Notes under the pieces: model-generated | Databases searched by the model: none | The model's input: the letters and a program-made list of their open reading frames with translations, nothing else | What the model was told of the DNA's origin: nothing | From: G963663315 sp963665165 | GTDB lineage: Bacteria; Pseudomonadota; Gammaproteobacteria; Arenicellales; Poriferihabitantaceae | NCBI GenBank assembly: GCA_963665165.1 | Contig: OY761989.1 | Span: 1 to 64,000, forward strand | Direction of reading: 5' to 3' | Length of the DNA: 64,000 nucleotides | Translations under genes and position numbers: made by a program | Shown: positions 1 through 9,367 of the stretch, piece after piece | How the letters are laid out: every line of letters begins with the position of its first letter | Position numbering within the stretch: position 1 is the stretch's first letter

Positions 1-56
1 TACAGACAAAAATGAAATCAGGCAGGGCACGCACCGGTTGATCGCAGCCGGTATGG

Positions 57-440
57 TCAGACTTTTTCGATCAATGATTTGATATAACCGATGTGCGCCG
101 CAACATCCTCTTCCAGAATCGCTACCTCCGCCAGAATCAGTTTGCGGATTTCCTCCACACTTTTATGGGCATCCATCAAATGTTCCAGTTCCGCCACCGC
201 ATTCCGAAATTCCGCCGAGCTCTGAAAAATAACTTCCGTTTTGCGGGTTCCACTATCCACCATGGTCGATTTCTTCAGCTGCGGAAACCGGTATTTCTTG
301 CTCACCGGCAGAATGGACCCCTTCTTGCGATTGTAAGTTATACGCAGAATATCGGTTTTGTCAGACATGAAAGTTGCAAACCGTTCGATTTCCTCCGGGT
401 TGCGAATGCCCATGGCATCCAGGGCGGGATATTTGCTCAT
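57..440 (-). CDS. DUF3461 / UPF0325 (YaeH-like) family protein
   Basis: The 127-residue protein opens with a 'LDAMGIRNPEEIERF' stretch that matches the start of E. coli YaeH (UPF0325, DUF3461), and the order of conserved blocks is the same: the NPEEI segment, a KKGS turn, then a basic 'FPQLKK' region. The C-terminal half is helical and probably coiled. The family has no established biochemical role. The ATG is preceded by a GAGAG purine run at fair spacing. The gene lies 47 bases behind the ABC transporter ATPase on the same strand, so it may be co-transcribed with it, but nothing in the protein links it to transport. Length is close to that of YaeH (about 128). Confidence 0.8.
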   Translation of the reverse strand: MSKYPALDAMGIRNPEEIERFATFMSDKTDILRITYNRKKGSILPVSKKYRFPQLKKSTMVDSGTRKTEVIFQSSAEFRNAVAELEHLMDAHKSVEEIRKLILAEVAILEEDVAAHIGYIKSLIEKV

Positions 441-487
441 GATGTTTTTTCTCTCTATTCAGCCAAAAACTGCCTGGGTGGTTACGC

Positions 488-2389
488 TCAGACCGCCGCA
501 GCTTCGAACGGTTTATCCTGGCCCACTTTCTCGAAACCTTTCAGGATTTTCTGCGTCTCCGCCTCCTCGGCCTGGAGTCGCTCCAGGCTTAGATGGCAGG
601 AGATCTGGTGGCCGTCCTCCAGTTCAAGCACGGGAGGATTATTGCGATCGCAGGTGCCCTCGATTCCACATGGGCAGCGGTTGTAAAACGGGCAACCGAC
701 AGCGGTGATTTCTACCCCCTTGGCAATGCCGACCGCCATTTCCCGCTTCTTCATGGTATCTTCGAGCCAGCCCAGTCTCATTTCCGGAACCGAGCTGATC
801 AATAACCGGGTATACGGATGGAAAGGAGGGGTCAGCACTTCATCGGTCGGCCCCTGTTCGACCACCCTGCCGGCGTACAGTACGACAATTTCATCCGCGA
901 ACGAGGCGACAGTGGACAAATCATGGCTGATAAATACGAATGAGACGCCCGTCCTGTCACGCAGCGCCGTGAGCAACTTGATGACATTGGCCCCGACTAT
1001 CGAATCCAGTGCGGATGTGACTTCATCACATAACATCACTTCGGGATTCGCCGCCAATGAACGCGCCATATTGACCCGCTGTTTCTGGCCGCCCGACAAT
1101 TCCATCGGGTAACGGCTGGCAAACTCCGCTGGCAATTCGACCATCTCCAGAATTTCCGCCACTTTGGCATGCCTCTCCTTGCCTTTCAGACCATGGTAAA
1201 ACTCCAGTGGCCGGCCAATAATGTCACCGATCACCTGCTTCGGATTCAATGCGGTATCGGCCATCTGGAACACAAACTGGACTTTTTGCAATTCTTCCCG
1301 CTCGCGGTCCAGCAAGGCGCCTTCAAGCTCTTTGCCCGCCAGTATTATATCTCCCTTTGCCTGTGGCAACAATCCGGCCATGACCCGGGCCAGGGTTGAT
1401 TTGCCACAACCCGATTCACCGATAACGCCGACAACATGGCCATTCTTGACTTCCACGTTCACATCCCTCAGGACCGGCACCTTGGGCTCACCGTTGATGA
1501 TTCCTCCATAACCGGCCGTCATGTCCTTTACTTCCATTGCCGCGTGTTCGCGGTCATGCTCGCTTCCGACCTCGACACCCATTCCCGCTGTCGGAGTCGG
1601 TCGCACGGCCGCCATCAGGCGTTTGGTATAGGCATGCTGCGAATTGTTGATAATCTGGTCGGCCGAACCCTGCTCCATCACTTCGCCGCCATAAAGCACC
1701 ACGATATGATCGGCGACCTGCGCAACCACTGCAAGATCGTGAGTGACATAAATCGCTGCGGAGTTTTCCTCGCGAATAACCTTCTTGAACGCTTTAAGGA
1801 CTTCGATCTGGGTAGTCACATCCAGTGCAGTGGTCGGTTCGTCAAGGACCATAAGGTCCGGGTTACCGCACAGCGCCATGGCTGCCATCAGCCGCTGCAA
1901 CTGGCCGCCGGAGACCTGGTGGGGGTACCTGAAGCCAATACGGTTCGCGTCCGGCAACTCCAGCGCATGGTACAATTCGACTGCGCGCCGGGTCGCCTCC
2001 TCCTGGGTAAATATGCCATGAAGAACAGCGGACTCTGTAACCTGTTCACCGATGGTAATCGCGGGATTGAATGTGGCCGCCGCACTTTGTGCAAGGTAAG
2101 CGACATTGGCGCCGCGAATTTCGCGGGTGCGCAACGGCGCCATGGTCAACACATCCTCGCCATTCAACAGGACTTCACCGCCGGCAAAATGCAGGCCGGG
2201 TTTCGTGTAGGCCAGGGAAGCCAGTGATATCGTGGTTTTCCCCGAACCCGATTCACCGATCAGGGCAACCACTTCACCTTTATGAATATTGAAATCAACC
2301 CCTTTAACGATCGGAATTTCCACCCCGTCATCATTGGTTGCGCTGATCCTGAGACCTTTGACTTCAAGCAGTTTTTCTCTTTGATCCAT
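488..2389 (-). CDS. peptide-type ABC transporter, fused double ATPase (DppD-DppF-like)
   Basis: This 633-residue protein carries two complete ABC ATPase domains in tandem. The first has Walker A GESGSGKTT and signature VSGGQ, the second Walker A GESGCGKST and signature LSGGQ. Each has its own LDEPTT or CDEVTS Walker B region. After the second domain comes the Cys-rich oligopeptide-transporter C-terminal motif (FYNRCPCG). In most dipeptide/oligopeptide importers the two ATPases are separate genes; the fused form is a recognised variant. The longest open frame starts at 2443 inside the permease gene, but the ATG at 2389 (MDQREKLLEVKG), just after the permease stop at 2394, fits the start of the ATPase fold better. 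It powers import of the ligand bound by the receptor at 4481-6112. Confidence 0.9.
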   Translation of the reverse strand: MDQREKLLEVKGLRISATNDDGVEIPIVKGVDFNIHKGEVVALIGESGSGKTTISLASLAYTKPGLHFAGGEVLLNGEDVLTMAPLRTREIRGANVAYLAQSAAATFNPAITIGEQVTESAVLHGIFTQEEATRRAVELYHALELPDANRIGFRYPHQVSGGQLQRLMAAMALCGNPDLMVLDEPTTALDVTTQIEVLKAFKKVIREENSAAIYVTHDLAVVAQVADHIVVLYGGEVMEQGSADQIINNSQHAYTKRLMAAVRPTPTAGMGVEVGSEHDREHAAMEVKDMTAGYGGIINGEPKVPVLRDVNVEVKNGHVVGVIGESGCGKSTLARVMAGLLPQAKGDIILAGKELEGALLDREREELQKVQFVFQMADTALNPKQVIGDIIGRPLEFYHGLKGKERHAKVAEILEMVELPAEFASRYPMELSGGQKQRVNMARSLAANPEVMLCDEVTSALDSIVGANVIKLLTALRDRTGVSFVFISHDLSTVASFADEIVVLYAGRVVEQGPTDEVLTPPFHPYTRLLISSVPEMRLGWLEDTMKKREMAVGIAKGVEITAVGCPFYNRCPCGIEGTCDRNNPPVLELEDGHQISCHLSLERLQAEEAETQKILKGFEKVGQDKPFEAAAV

Positions 2390-2393
2390 TGTT

Positions 2394-3386
2394 CTACACC
2401 ATTTTCTTTGCGAGGCTGCCGCCGGATTTGGCGGAAACGTCATCGACGATCAGATTGATAGCGATGGTGAATGTCGCGATTGCGAAAGCCGGCCAGATGG
2501 CCGCATAGGAGCCGTAGGTCAAACCGCCCAGGTTTTCACGCACCATGCTTCCCCAATCGGATGCCGGAGGTTGAACGCCCAGGCCGAGGAAGCTCAGACT
2601 GGAAATGAACAACACGACAAATACCAGCCGCAACCCGAAGTCGGTCGCTAACGGCATAGCCGCATTGGGCAACACTTCCGCCTTTATGATCCACCAGACT
2701 CCCTCTCCTCTCGCCTTCGCCGCTTCCACGAAATCCTGGACCATGATGTCCTGGCCCAGGGCACGCGCTATCCGAAACACACTGGTGGCATAGATCACCG
2801 CCGCTGTCCCGACCAGGATCGGAATCGAGGATCCCAGCGCGGCGATCACGATCAGGCCGAGCATGATGGTCGGCAACGATAGTATCGCGTCGTTGATCCG
2901 GCTGATACCCATGTCAATCCATCCTCCCTTGACCGCAGCCAGTATGCCTAGCGTGATCCCCATCGCATAAGCAAGCAATGTGGACGCAAGTGAAATCCCG
3001 ATGGTGTTCCTGGCGCCAAAAATGACTCTGGACAGGGTATCCCTCCCCAGATAGTCCGTACCCAGGTAGAAATTGTCATAGGCATCCAGGAAACTGTCGT
3101 CGCCTTCCATATCCATTTCATGGTAGGGCGCGATGGATGGACCGATGATGCAGATTACCAGCCAGAAAGCGACCACTGCAACAGAGAGCTTGCCCACCCA
3201 TGACAGTTTGATCCGTCTTTTCGGCGGGGCATCGGGCAACTCGCCGAAAGTGTCCAGTTTCGCGATAACCTCTTCTTCTTTTGTTTTCGACGGGGTATCG
3301 GCCAATCCATCGGAAGGATCCGCAGAGGCACCCGGTTTCGCGATAACCTCTTCTTCTTTTGTTTTCATATCGATTTTGTCAGTCAC
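2394..3386 (-). CDS. peptide-type ABC transporter permease (DppC-like)
   Basis: A 330-residue inner-membrane permease of the DppC/OppC type. The transmembrane core has the binding-protein-dependent transport domain, with the EAA-like loop around 'EAAKARGEGVWWIIKAEVLPN' that contacts the ATPase. Unusually, the first 65 or so residues form a long hydrophilic tail made partly of a 26-residue duplication: the segment KTKEEEVIAK occurs twice, and the underlying 32-base sequence is identical in both copies. The usual DppC core begins near 'IKLSWVGKLSV'. The gene follows the DppB-like permease after 12 bases and precedes the ATPase by a few bases, so translation is probably coupled. Confidence 0.88.
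   Translation of the reverse strand: MTDKIDMKTKEEEVIAKPGASADPSDGLADTPSKTKEEEVIAKLDTFGELPDAPPKRRIKLSWVGKLSVAVVAFWLVICIIGPSIAPYHEMDMEGDDSFLDAYDNFYLGTDYLGRDTLSRVIFGARNTIGISLASTLLAYAMGITLGILAAVKGGWIDMGISRINDAILSLPTIMLGLIVIAALGSSIPILVGTAAVIYATSVFRIARALGQDIMVQDFVEAAKARGEGVWWIIKAEVLPNAAMPLATDFGLRLVFVVLFISSLSFLGLGVQPPASDWGSMVRENLGGLTYGSYAAIWPAFAIATFTIAINLIVDDVSAKSGGSLAKKMV
3257..3366. repeat. two perfect 32-bp direct repeats in the DppC-like gene
   Basis: The 32 bases at 3257-3288 recur exactly at 3335-3366, 78 bases (26 codons) apart. The period is a multiple of three, so the permease frame stays open and the protein gains a repeated acidic/lysine segment at its N-terminus. This looks like an in-frame tandem duplication whose flanks have since diverged. 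Confidence 0.85.
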
Positions 3387-3398
3387 GGTTATCTCCCT

Positions 3399-4349
3399 CT
3401 ATTTCGGGTTTCTGAGGCGGGGATTGGAAAGAATGGATGCTACGTCTGCAACCAGGATCAGCGCCACATAAGTAGCGCAAAATATCATCGCACACGCCTG
3501 AACCAGGGGCAGGTCACGGGTCTGTACCCCGTCCACCATCAGTTTGGCCAGTCCGGGATAAGCGAATATGGTCTCGACAATGACCACGCCGCTGACCAGG
3601 TAGGCCAGATTCAGGGCAATAACATTGACAATCGGGCCAATCGCATTATAAAAGGCATGCCGGAGTATGATTCGCCTTCTTGGCACCCCTTTCAAAATCG
3701 CCATTTCAATGTAGGGAGAACTCATCACATTCAGAATGCCCGCCCGGGTCATCCTGATCATCTGCGCCGAAACCACGATTACCAGGGTAATCAGCGGCAT
3801 CGCCAACGCCCCCAGTAATTCAAGGAAGGTTTCATCGCCGGTCATGTATGCAGTTGAAGGCAGCCAATGCAATTCCACCGCCAGAACCAGAACCAGAATG
3901 GTGGCGATGAAGAATTCCGGTACGGAAATCGTGCTTAACGTACCAAAAGTGACCAGGCGATCCAGCCAGGTGCCCGGATGCATCGCAGCCCACAACCCGA
4001 GCGCGATCGAAATCGGTATTGAAATCGCCGCGACCAGGCCCGACATGACCATGGTATTGCCAAAACGGCCGCCGATCAGGCTCGCGATGGTCGCTCCTCC
4101 CGCCTTGGACGTACCCAGGTCGCCGGTCATCATGTCTCCCAGCCAGGAGAAATACCGGACATACCCCGGTTGGTCCAGACCCAGCTCCTTGCGCATGGCA
4201 GCCAGGGTTTCAGGGGTTGCGCTCTGCCCCAGCAGAATCTGCGCAACATCGCCGGGCAGGATACTGGTCGCAAGGAAAACGATTACGGACACCACCAGCA
4301 AGGTGCCAAAACCAATTACTATTCGGCGCAAAACCATTTGCGTCATCAT
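3399..4349 (-). CDS. peptide-type ABC transporter permease (DppB-like)
   Basis: A 316-residue membrane protein of the DppB/OppB family. It begins with the typical first transmembrane segment and following periplasmic block (VLRRIVIGFGTLLVVSVIVF, then GDVAQILLGQ and the LRKELGLDQPGYVRY-like motif seen here as 'MRKELGLDQPGYVRYFSWL'). The cytoplasmic EAA-type loop is 'ILKGVPRRRIILRHAFYNA'. It pairs with the DppC-like permease to form the channel of the importer. The receptor gene lies upstream, separated by a 131-base gap containing a hairpin with a T-run, so receptor mRNA is probably made in excess over permease mRNA. Confidence 0.9.
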   Translation of the reverse strand: MMTQMVLRRIVIGFGTLLVVSVIVFLATSILPGDVAQILLGQSATPETLAAMRKELGLDQPGYVRYFSWLGDMMTGDLGTSKAGGATIASLIGGRFGNTMVMSGLVAAISIPISIALGLWAAMHPGTWLDRLVTFGTLSTISVPEFFIATILVLVLAVELHWLPSTAYMTGDETFLELLGALAMPLITLVIVVSAQMIRMTRAGILNVMSSPYIEMAILKGVPRRRIILRHAFYNAIGPIVNVIALNLAYLVSGVVIVETIFAYPGLAKLMVDGVQTRDLPLVQACAMIFCATYVALILVADVASILSNPRLRNPK

Positions 4350-4392
4350 AAGCTATGTCCCTCCGTAGCGGATTAATCTGACAGTCAGGCTT

Positions 4393-4431
4393 AAAAAAAT
4401 GCCTGCACAGGAGAGTTCCTTATGCAGGCAT
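4393..4431 (-). terminator. intrinsic terminator or attenuator between receptor and permease genes
   Basis: On the minus strand a perfect 9-bp stem (ATGCCTGCA at 4423-4431 read in reverse, pairing with 4399-4407) with a 15-base loop is followed at once by a run of seven T. It sits 50 bases after the receptor stop and 43 bases before the first permease start. This is the usual place for a partial terminator that lets the receptor be expressed above the membrane parts. Confidence 0.75.
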
Positions 4432-4480
4432 CGACAAGCATCAAACCGGGAATCTGTGTCTCGTAGGCCTATCTCCCGGT

Positions 4481-6112
4481 TCAGGCGAGCCAGCAGAATT
4501 CAGGCCATTCACATGCGCCTAATTGACCCAGTGGAACAGTCGGTATTCCCATGATGTTATCCGCAACACCATCGTTGATATTGGAGAAAGCGGGAATGAC
4601 CATGCCGCTGCCTTCGTGGATCAGGGTTTGCATTTCGCAGTACATCGCATGGCGCTTGACCGGATCGGTTTCCGCCAGTGAGAGCGTAAGCAACTCACCC
4701 ATGCGTTCGTTATTCCAGTAAGTATCATTCCAGGCCGCGCCGGGTCCGAACTGGATCGCCATTTGTGAGTTGGCCGTCGGACGCATGTTCCAGGTTACCA
4801 CATTCAGCGGTTCAACCATCCACACAGCGCCCCAGTATCCATCAGTGGGCACTTTCTTGATCTGAAGGTCGAATCCGATCTTGGCGCAGTTCGCCTGGGC
4901 AAGCAGACAGGTCTCCTCGATGCCGGGCGCGACCGGGGCAACGTACAGTTCGGCGCCGCTGAATCCGGATTTCTTGAAGTGGTCCTTGGCCCGATCCGGA
5001 TCGAACTCACGCTGAGGCAGTTCCGAACAAAAATCCGGCCCGTGCGCGTACATGATCGGCGTATCGTTTCCGAGCGAACCCTTGCCCTTGAGGATCCTTT
5101 TCACGATACGCTCACGATCCATGATATATTGCATGCCCTTGACGAAATCATCGTTTTCTCCCGGCGGCGTATTTTTCAGGATACAGATTCCAACCTGCAA
5201 CGCTGCGGGGGTCGACAGCAAGGTAACGCCGTCGGCCTCCTCGACCTGGCGAAACGCCTTGGGTTCGATGGTTGAAACCATCTGCATATCGCCGGAAAGC
5301 AATGCATTGACTCGAGCGACCGGGTCTGTAATCGCGGTAATTTCGCAAGCGTCCAGATTAGCGCCTTCGCGCCAGTAGTTTTCGTTACGCTTGTGGACTG
5401 ATTTCACGCCGGGCTCAAAAGATTCCATGGTAAACGGACCGGTGCCGATACCATCACCGGTGGTGCCATTCTTGACAATCTTGGTCTGGAACAATCCAAG
5501 CAGGGTGGGCAAATCAGCGTTCGGTGAATTCATGACTGCCCGAACTTCATGGGAACCCATTTTCTTCCATTCCCCCACCGAAGCCAGAACAGACTTGATA
5601 ACCGAAGTGGAGTCATCACCCAAATGGCGGCTCATACTGTAAACCACATCGTCCGCGGTCAATGGCGTACCGTCATGGAATTCGACGCCTTTGCGGATTT
5701 TGAAGTTCCACTCGGTTGCATCGCTGTTCGGTTCGAATGTTTCAGCCAGCTCAGGTTGGGGCACCAGTTCATTGGAATGCTGGATCAGGCTGTTATAGGT
5801 CGCGCGTCCGCGAGTGTAGTCAATGGTTGAGGTAAACAGTGGCGGATCCAGTTGATCGTCCGGACCGTGGAGGTTGGAAGCAAATCGGACGCTGCCGCCT
5901 TTTTTCGGGGTTGAAGCCATGGCTTGCCCGCCTGAATAAAGCAGATTCTGTGCAGTAGCCATTGAAACACCGGTCACCGCCATCAGTTTCAGTACATCGC
6001 GCCGGGAGTAGCGGCTTTTTACGGCCTTCTCGACCAGTCCCTTGTCATAAGCCGACAGATCGGAATAGCCTGTCTTTCCTGGAACGCTTTCAGGGGTTAT
6101 CGTTTTTTTCAT
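4481..6112 (-). CDS. ABC transporter substrate-binding protein, family 5, Tat-exported
   Basis: A 543-residue solute-binding protein of the extracellular family 5 (SBP_bac_5) type. A twin-arginine signal lies at about residues 34-68: YSRRDVLKLMAV, a hydrophobic stretch, and a likely cleavage after QAMA. The mature part has the family hallmarks 'FEPNSDATEWNFKIRKGVEF' and 'FHDGTPLTADDVVYS'. It would bind peptide or a related ligand in the periplasm and deliver it to the permeases encoded just downstream. The start is supported by a GGAG nine bases before the ATG. Tat export is common for this family in proteobacteria. The ligand cannot be told from sequence; peptides, nickel complexes and opine-like compounds all use this fold. 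Confidence 0.9.
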   Translation of the reverse strand: MKKTITPESVPGKTGYSDLSAYDKGLVEKAVKSRYSRRDVLKLMAVTGVSMATAQNLLYSGGQAMASTPKKGGSVRFASNLHGPDDQLDPPLFTSTIDYTRGRATYNSLIQHSNELVPQPELAETFEPNSDATEWNFKIRKGVEFHDGTPLTADDVVYSMSRHLGDDSTSVIKSVLASVGEWKKMGSHEVRAVMNSPNADLPTLLGLFQTKIVKNGTTGDGIGTGPFTMESFEPGVKSVHKRNENYWREGANLDACEITAITDPVARVNALLSGDMQMVSTIEPKAFRQVEEADGVTLLSTPAALQVGICILKNTPPGENDDFVKGMQYIMDRERIVKRILKGKGSLGNDTPIMYAHGPDFCSELPQREFDPDRAKDHFKKSGFSGAELYVAPVAPGIEETCLLAQANCAKIGFDLQIKKVPTDGYWGAVWMVEPLNVVTWNMRPTANSQMAIQFGPGAAWNDTYWNNERMGELLTLSLAETDPVKRHAMYCEMQTLIHEGSGMVIPAFSNINDGVADNIMGIPTVPLGQLGACEWPEFCWLA

Positions 6113-6537
6113 GTTTTAATACTCCGGTTATTCATAATTATATTTATATGCTGGCGCGTTGATTGCATCGCACCGGACACAGTCCCCGCATCCCGGGAAA
6201 CCGGATGCGAAGACTTCTAACGCAGTCATTATACACAAAATCGCATCTTCTGGCAGTACCTGGCGGAGAGGAGGCCAGGCGCGCCTTTTGAAAATCATCC
6301 CATACCGAAAAAACAGCATTCAAGTTCCCGCTTTCTCCCGTCCTGTACGCGCACACAGGCATCCCTCTGGATAAATACAGGAATTCACCATGATTTATAC
6401 AGTTTACTGCATGGAATTTTAAAAAAATTGTAATAGTCATCGAGCCGGCCATCCGCCCGCGTCCGACTCGAAACAGGTGATTGGCGCCGATATAATCGGA
6501 ATCCGACAAAACGCCCCGATATGCGATAATCGACCGG
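6113..6537. promoter_or_regulatory. 425-base divergent intergenic region
   Basis: This gap separates the minus-strand transporter operon from the plus-strand malonyl-CoA decarboxylase gene, so it must hold both promoters. On the minus strand an AT-rich TATAAAT/ATAATTAT tract lies about 30 bases before the receptor start, a plausible -10 zone without a clear -35. On the plus strand TATAAT occurs at 6491-6496 but lacks a good -35 at 17 bases. An A-rich tract lies at 6420-6428. No gene, repeat or clear operator was found. Confidence 0.4.
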
Positions 6538-7947
6538 ATGCAGATCAAATCGCACATCACTCAATCCGTGCTTGACCGGACACTGGACAATCTCGTATCC
6601 GGTTGGAAACGGATTTCACAGTCTGGCAATGCCGGTATTTTCAGGCTGCACCCGAATCTGCCTGATCGCGACCTGAAACAATTAAGGACGCAAATGCAGG
6701 ACTGTCTGGAAAGCAGGGGCGGAGAAGTCTCCGCACGCGCCCGGGCCGCCAGCCTGGGACAAGCCTACCTCGAACTCAATGATCAGGGACGGTACCGCTT
6801 TTTCAGGCTGCTGGTCGAGGAATTCGGGATTGACCGCACTGCGTTGGCAGCCACCGCCAGGGAATGTCTCGACAATCCCGGTGATCCGGAAATACCGGAA
6901 AAAATGAGAACCGTACTGCGACCGCCCTGGATCAAACTGTTCACACAGTTCAATGCCCTGCCCAGCGGCATCCAGTTCCTGGTTGACATGCGGGCCGACA
7001 TACTGCGGCTCTCGAAACAACACAGCGGGCTCGCAGCCCTGAGCCAGGACCTGAAGAACCTGCTGGTATCCTGGTTTGACATCGGATTCCTTGATCTGAA
7101 AAGGATTACCTGGAACGAACCGGCTTCGTTACTGGAAAAACTGATCGAATACGAAGCCGTGCACGAGATTCAATCCTGGGATGACCTGAAGAACAGGCTG
7201 GATATCGACCGCTGCTGTCACGCGTTTTTTCACCCGGGAATGCCCGACGAACCCCTGATTTTCGTACAGGTCGCGCTAGTGAACGGATTGTCCACAAACG
7301 TGAATGAACTGCTCGATAATACCGCGCCGGTGGAAGACCCGGAAAATGCCGATACCGCGATCTTTTATTCGATCAGCAATACGCAGCCCGGACTGAGAGG
7401 AGTCAGCCTCGGGGATTTCCTGATCAAGCGGGTGGTTGACGACTTGATCAAAAGTTTCCCGAACCTGAAAACCTTTTCAACACTGTCACCGATTCCAGGG
7501 TTTCTGGAGTTCGTCAGACAACAACTGGAAAGTGAACCGGCCTCTGTTTTCAGTGACAGCGAAGCCGCCCTCCTGAACGCGCTGATTCTCGACAGCAGGA
7601 ACGATTGGGTCAAAAATGAAGAAATCGCAAGCACGGCAAAACCCCTGTTGATGAGAACCTGTGCGGATTATCTGCTGAATCAGAAGCGCGGGACCGAAGC
7701 CCGGGATTCCGTAGCGAACTTCCACCTGAACAACGGCGCCCGGATTGAACAGATCAACTGGCTGGGAGATCAGTCGGAGCAGGGTTTGCAACACTCCTTC
7801 GGGCTGATGGTGAACTATCTGTACAAGCTGCCCGATATCGAAAAAAATCATGAAGCCTATGCCGGACAGGGCACGATACACTCTTCTTCATCGGTCAAGG
7901 CCTTGTTGAAACAGACCCGGCACAAGGCCGGCGGGGGACCCGGATAA
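6538..7947 (+). CDS. malonyl-CoA decarboxylase
   Basis: The 469-residue protein matches malonyl-CoA decarboxylase (MCD) along its length. It has an N-terminal helical domain, then the GNAT-like catalytic domain with the 'FFHPGMPDEPLIFVQVAL' block, the serine segment 'FSTLSPIPGF' (about residues 320-330) and the histidine block 'ANFHLNNGA' near residue 400; the Ser and His are the catalytic pair known for this family. MCD converts malonyl-CoA to acetyl-CoA and CO2, either to use malonate or to tune fatty acid synthesis. No malonate transporter or malonyl-CoA synthetase lies beside it, so a housekeeping or detoxifying role is as likely as malonate catabolism. It is divergent from the peptide transporter. 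Confidence 0.9.
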   Translation: MQIKSHITQSVLDRTLDNLVSGWKRISQSGNAGIFRLHPNLPDRDLKQLRTQMQDCLESRGGEVSARARAASLGQAYLELNDQGRYRFFRLLVEEFGIDRTALAATARECLDNPGDPEIPEKMRTVLRPPWIKLFTQFNALPSGIQFLVDMRADILRLSKQHSGLAALSQDLKNLLVSWFDIGFLDLKRITWNEPASLLEKLIEYEAVHEIQSWDDLKNRLDIDRCCHAFFHPGMPDEPLIFVQVALVNGLSTNVNELLDNTAPVEDPENADTAIFYSISNTQPGLRGVSLGDFLIKRVVDDLIKSFPNLKTFSTLSPIPGFLEFVRQQLESEPASVFSDSEAALLNALILDSRNDWVKNEEIASTAKPLLMRTCADYLLNQKRGTEARDSVANFHLNNGARIEQINWLGDQSEQGLQHSFGLMVNYLYKLPDIEKNHEAYAGQGTIHSSSSVKALLKQTRHKAGGGPG

Positions 7948-7977
7948 CGGCCTCAGGACAACCGCAGGAGATGGGCC

Positions 7978-9249
7978 TTACCCGGTATTCGCGGCCATGC
8001 CGGCAATGACTTCACGCATGATTTGCAGGCCCTGGTCGATGTCTGGCCCATTTATGTTGAGAGCGGGCGCAATCCGGACCACTTCCGGCCCGGCGTTCAG
8101 TACCAGCAATCCCTTTTTCGTGCAGGCCGCCACCACATCCCGCGCCTGACCCGCATAGCGTGGCTCCAGTTCACAGCCGAGCAGAAGTCCGAGGCCGCGG
8201 ATTTCCCGGAAGACGTTGAATTCCCGGTTGATTTCCTCCAGGCCGGTGGTCAACCGCTGACTGGCCACCACCACGTTTTGCAACATTTCCGGAGTATTGA
8301 CCAGCTCGAGAACCTTGCAGGCGACGGCGCAGGCCATCGGGTTTCCGCCAAAGGTACTGCCGTGGGTACCCACCACCAGGCTCTTTGCAATCCCGGCTGT
8401 GGTCAGCATGGCGCCAATCGGGAAACCGCCCCCCAACGCCTTGGCCGTGGTCAGTACATCCGGCGTCACACCCAGTTCCTGGTAGACATACAGACTCCCG
8501 GACCGGCCCATCCCGCATTGTATCTCATCGAAAATCAAAAGCGCGTTTTCCCGGTCACAGCATGACCGCAGGGTCTTGAGAAATTCCACTGTGGCAGGCA
8601 CTACCCCTCCTTCGCCCTGGCACGGCTCGACGATCGCCGCACAGACACGCCCCCGGTTTTCTGCGAAATATTCCCGGACGGCCCCGGCATCGTTGAACCG
8701 GCAATGCGAGATACCGGCCGGCTTCGGACCGAAACCACTGCTGTATTGCGGCTGGCCGCCGGCGCACACGGTAAACAGCGTCCGCCCATGGAAAGCATCA
8801 TCGAAAGCCAGGATCCGGTATTTTTCCGGCGTGAAATGGTCCACTGCGTAACGTCGCGCCAGTTTCAACGCAGCCTCATTCACCTCCGCCCCGGAATTTG
8901 CCAGAAAAACACGCTCGGCAAAGGTCGCCGCGCAAAGCGCACTGGCCAGGTCCAGGGCAGGCTGATTGGTCAGGATGTTACTGACATGCCAGAATTTGCG
9001 GGCCTGTTCCGTCAGGACGTCGATCAGCTCAGGATGTGCGTGACCCAGCGCGGAGACCGCAATGCCCGCGGCAAAATCGACATACTCATGACCTCCGGTA
9101 TCCCACAGGCGTGAGCCCCTGCCATAAGCCGGCATGATTTCCATAGGCGCATAGTTCGGCGTCATCACCGCATCGAAAGCCGCGCGAACGGATGACACCT
9201 CTTCAGTCGTGTCATTTACAGTTTCGGTATTTGGTTGTATCGTAGCCAT
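7978..9249 (-). CDS. argD: class III aminotransferase, acetylornithine/succinylornithine type
   Basis: A 423-residue PLP enzyme of the class III family. Visible hallmarks are 'YVDFAAGIAVSALGHAHPEL', the phosphate-binding 'NSGAEVNEAALKLAR', the Asp motif 'LLIFDEIQCGMGRSG' and the Schiff-base lysine in 'TTAKALGGGFPIGAM'. This order and spacing fit N-acetylornithine or N-succinylornithine aminotransferase (ArgD/AstC). The about 25-residue N-terminal extension before 'AAFDAVMTPNYAPM' is polar and not part of the fold. It acts in the cytoplasm in arginine synthesis, or in arginine catabolism if it is AstC; no other arg or ast gene is nearby to decide. It is convergent with MCD and divergent from ETF-QO. 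Confidence 0.82.
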   Translation of the reverse strand: MATIQPNTETVNDTTEEVSSVRAAFDAVMTPNYAPMEIMPAYGRGSRLWDTGGHEYVDFAAGIAVSALGHAHPELIDVLTEQARKFWHVSNILTNQPALDLASALCAATFAERVFLANSGAEVNEAALKLARRYAVDHFTPEKYRILAFDDAFHGRTLFTVCAGGQPQYSSGFGPKPAGISHCRFNDAGAVREYFAENRGRVCAAIVEPCQGEGGVVPATVEFLKTLRSCCDRENALLIFDEIQCGMGRSGSLYVYQELGVTPDVLTTAKALGGGFPIGAMLTTAGIAKSLVVGTHGSTFGGNPMACAVACKVLELVNTPEMLQNVVVASQRLTTGLEEINREFNVFREIRGLGLLLGCELEPRYAGQARDVVAACTKKGLLVLNAGPEVVRIAPALNINGPDIDQGLQIMREVIAGMAANTG

Positions 9250-9367
9250 ATTTCCTGATTGTCCTGGTTATTGCACAATAATCTGCCGCGGGACTGGAAT
9301 TCTAACCCCGCAGACAACAGAATATCAGATTATTTTTTAACTATTCACCCGTACCGGGAGTACAGGC

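Noticed and set aside
6491..6496. TATAAT before malonyl-CoA decarboxylase
   Set aside because: Perfect -10 hexamer but no acceptable -35 at 16-18 bases; not called as a promoter.
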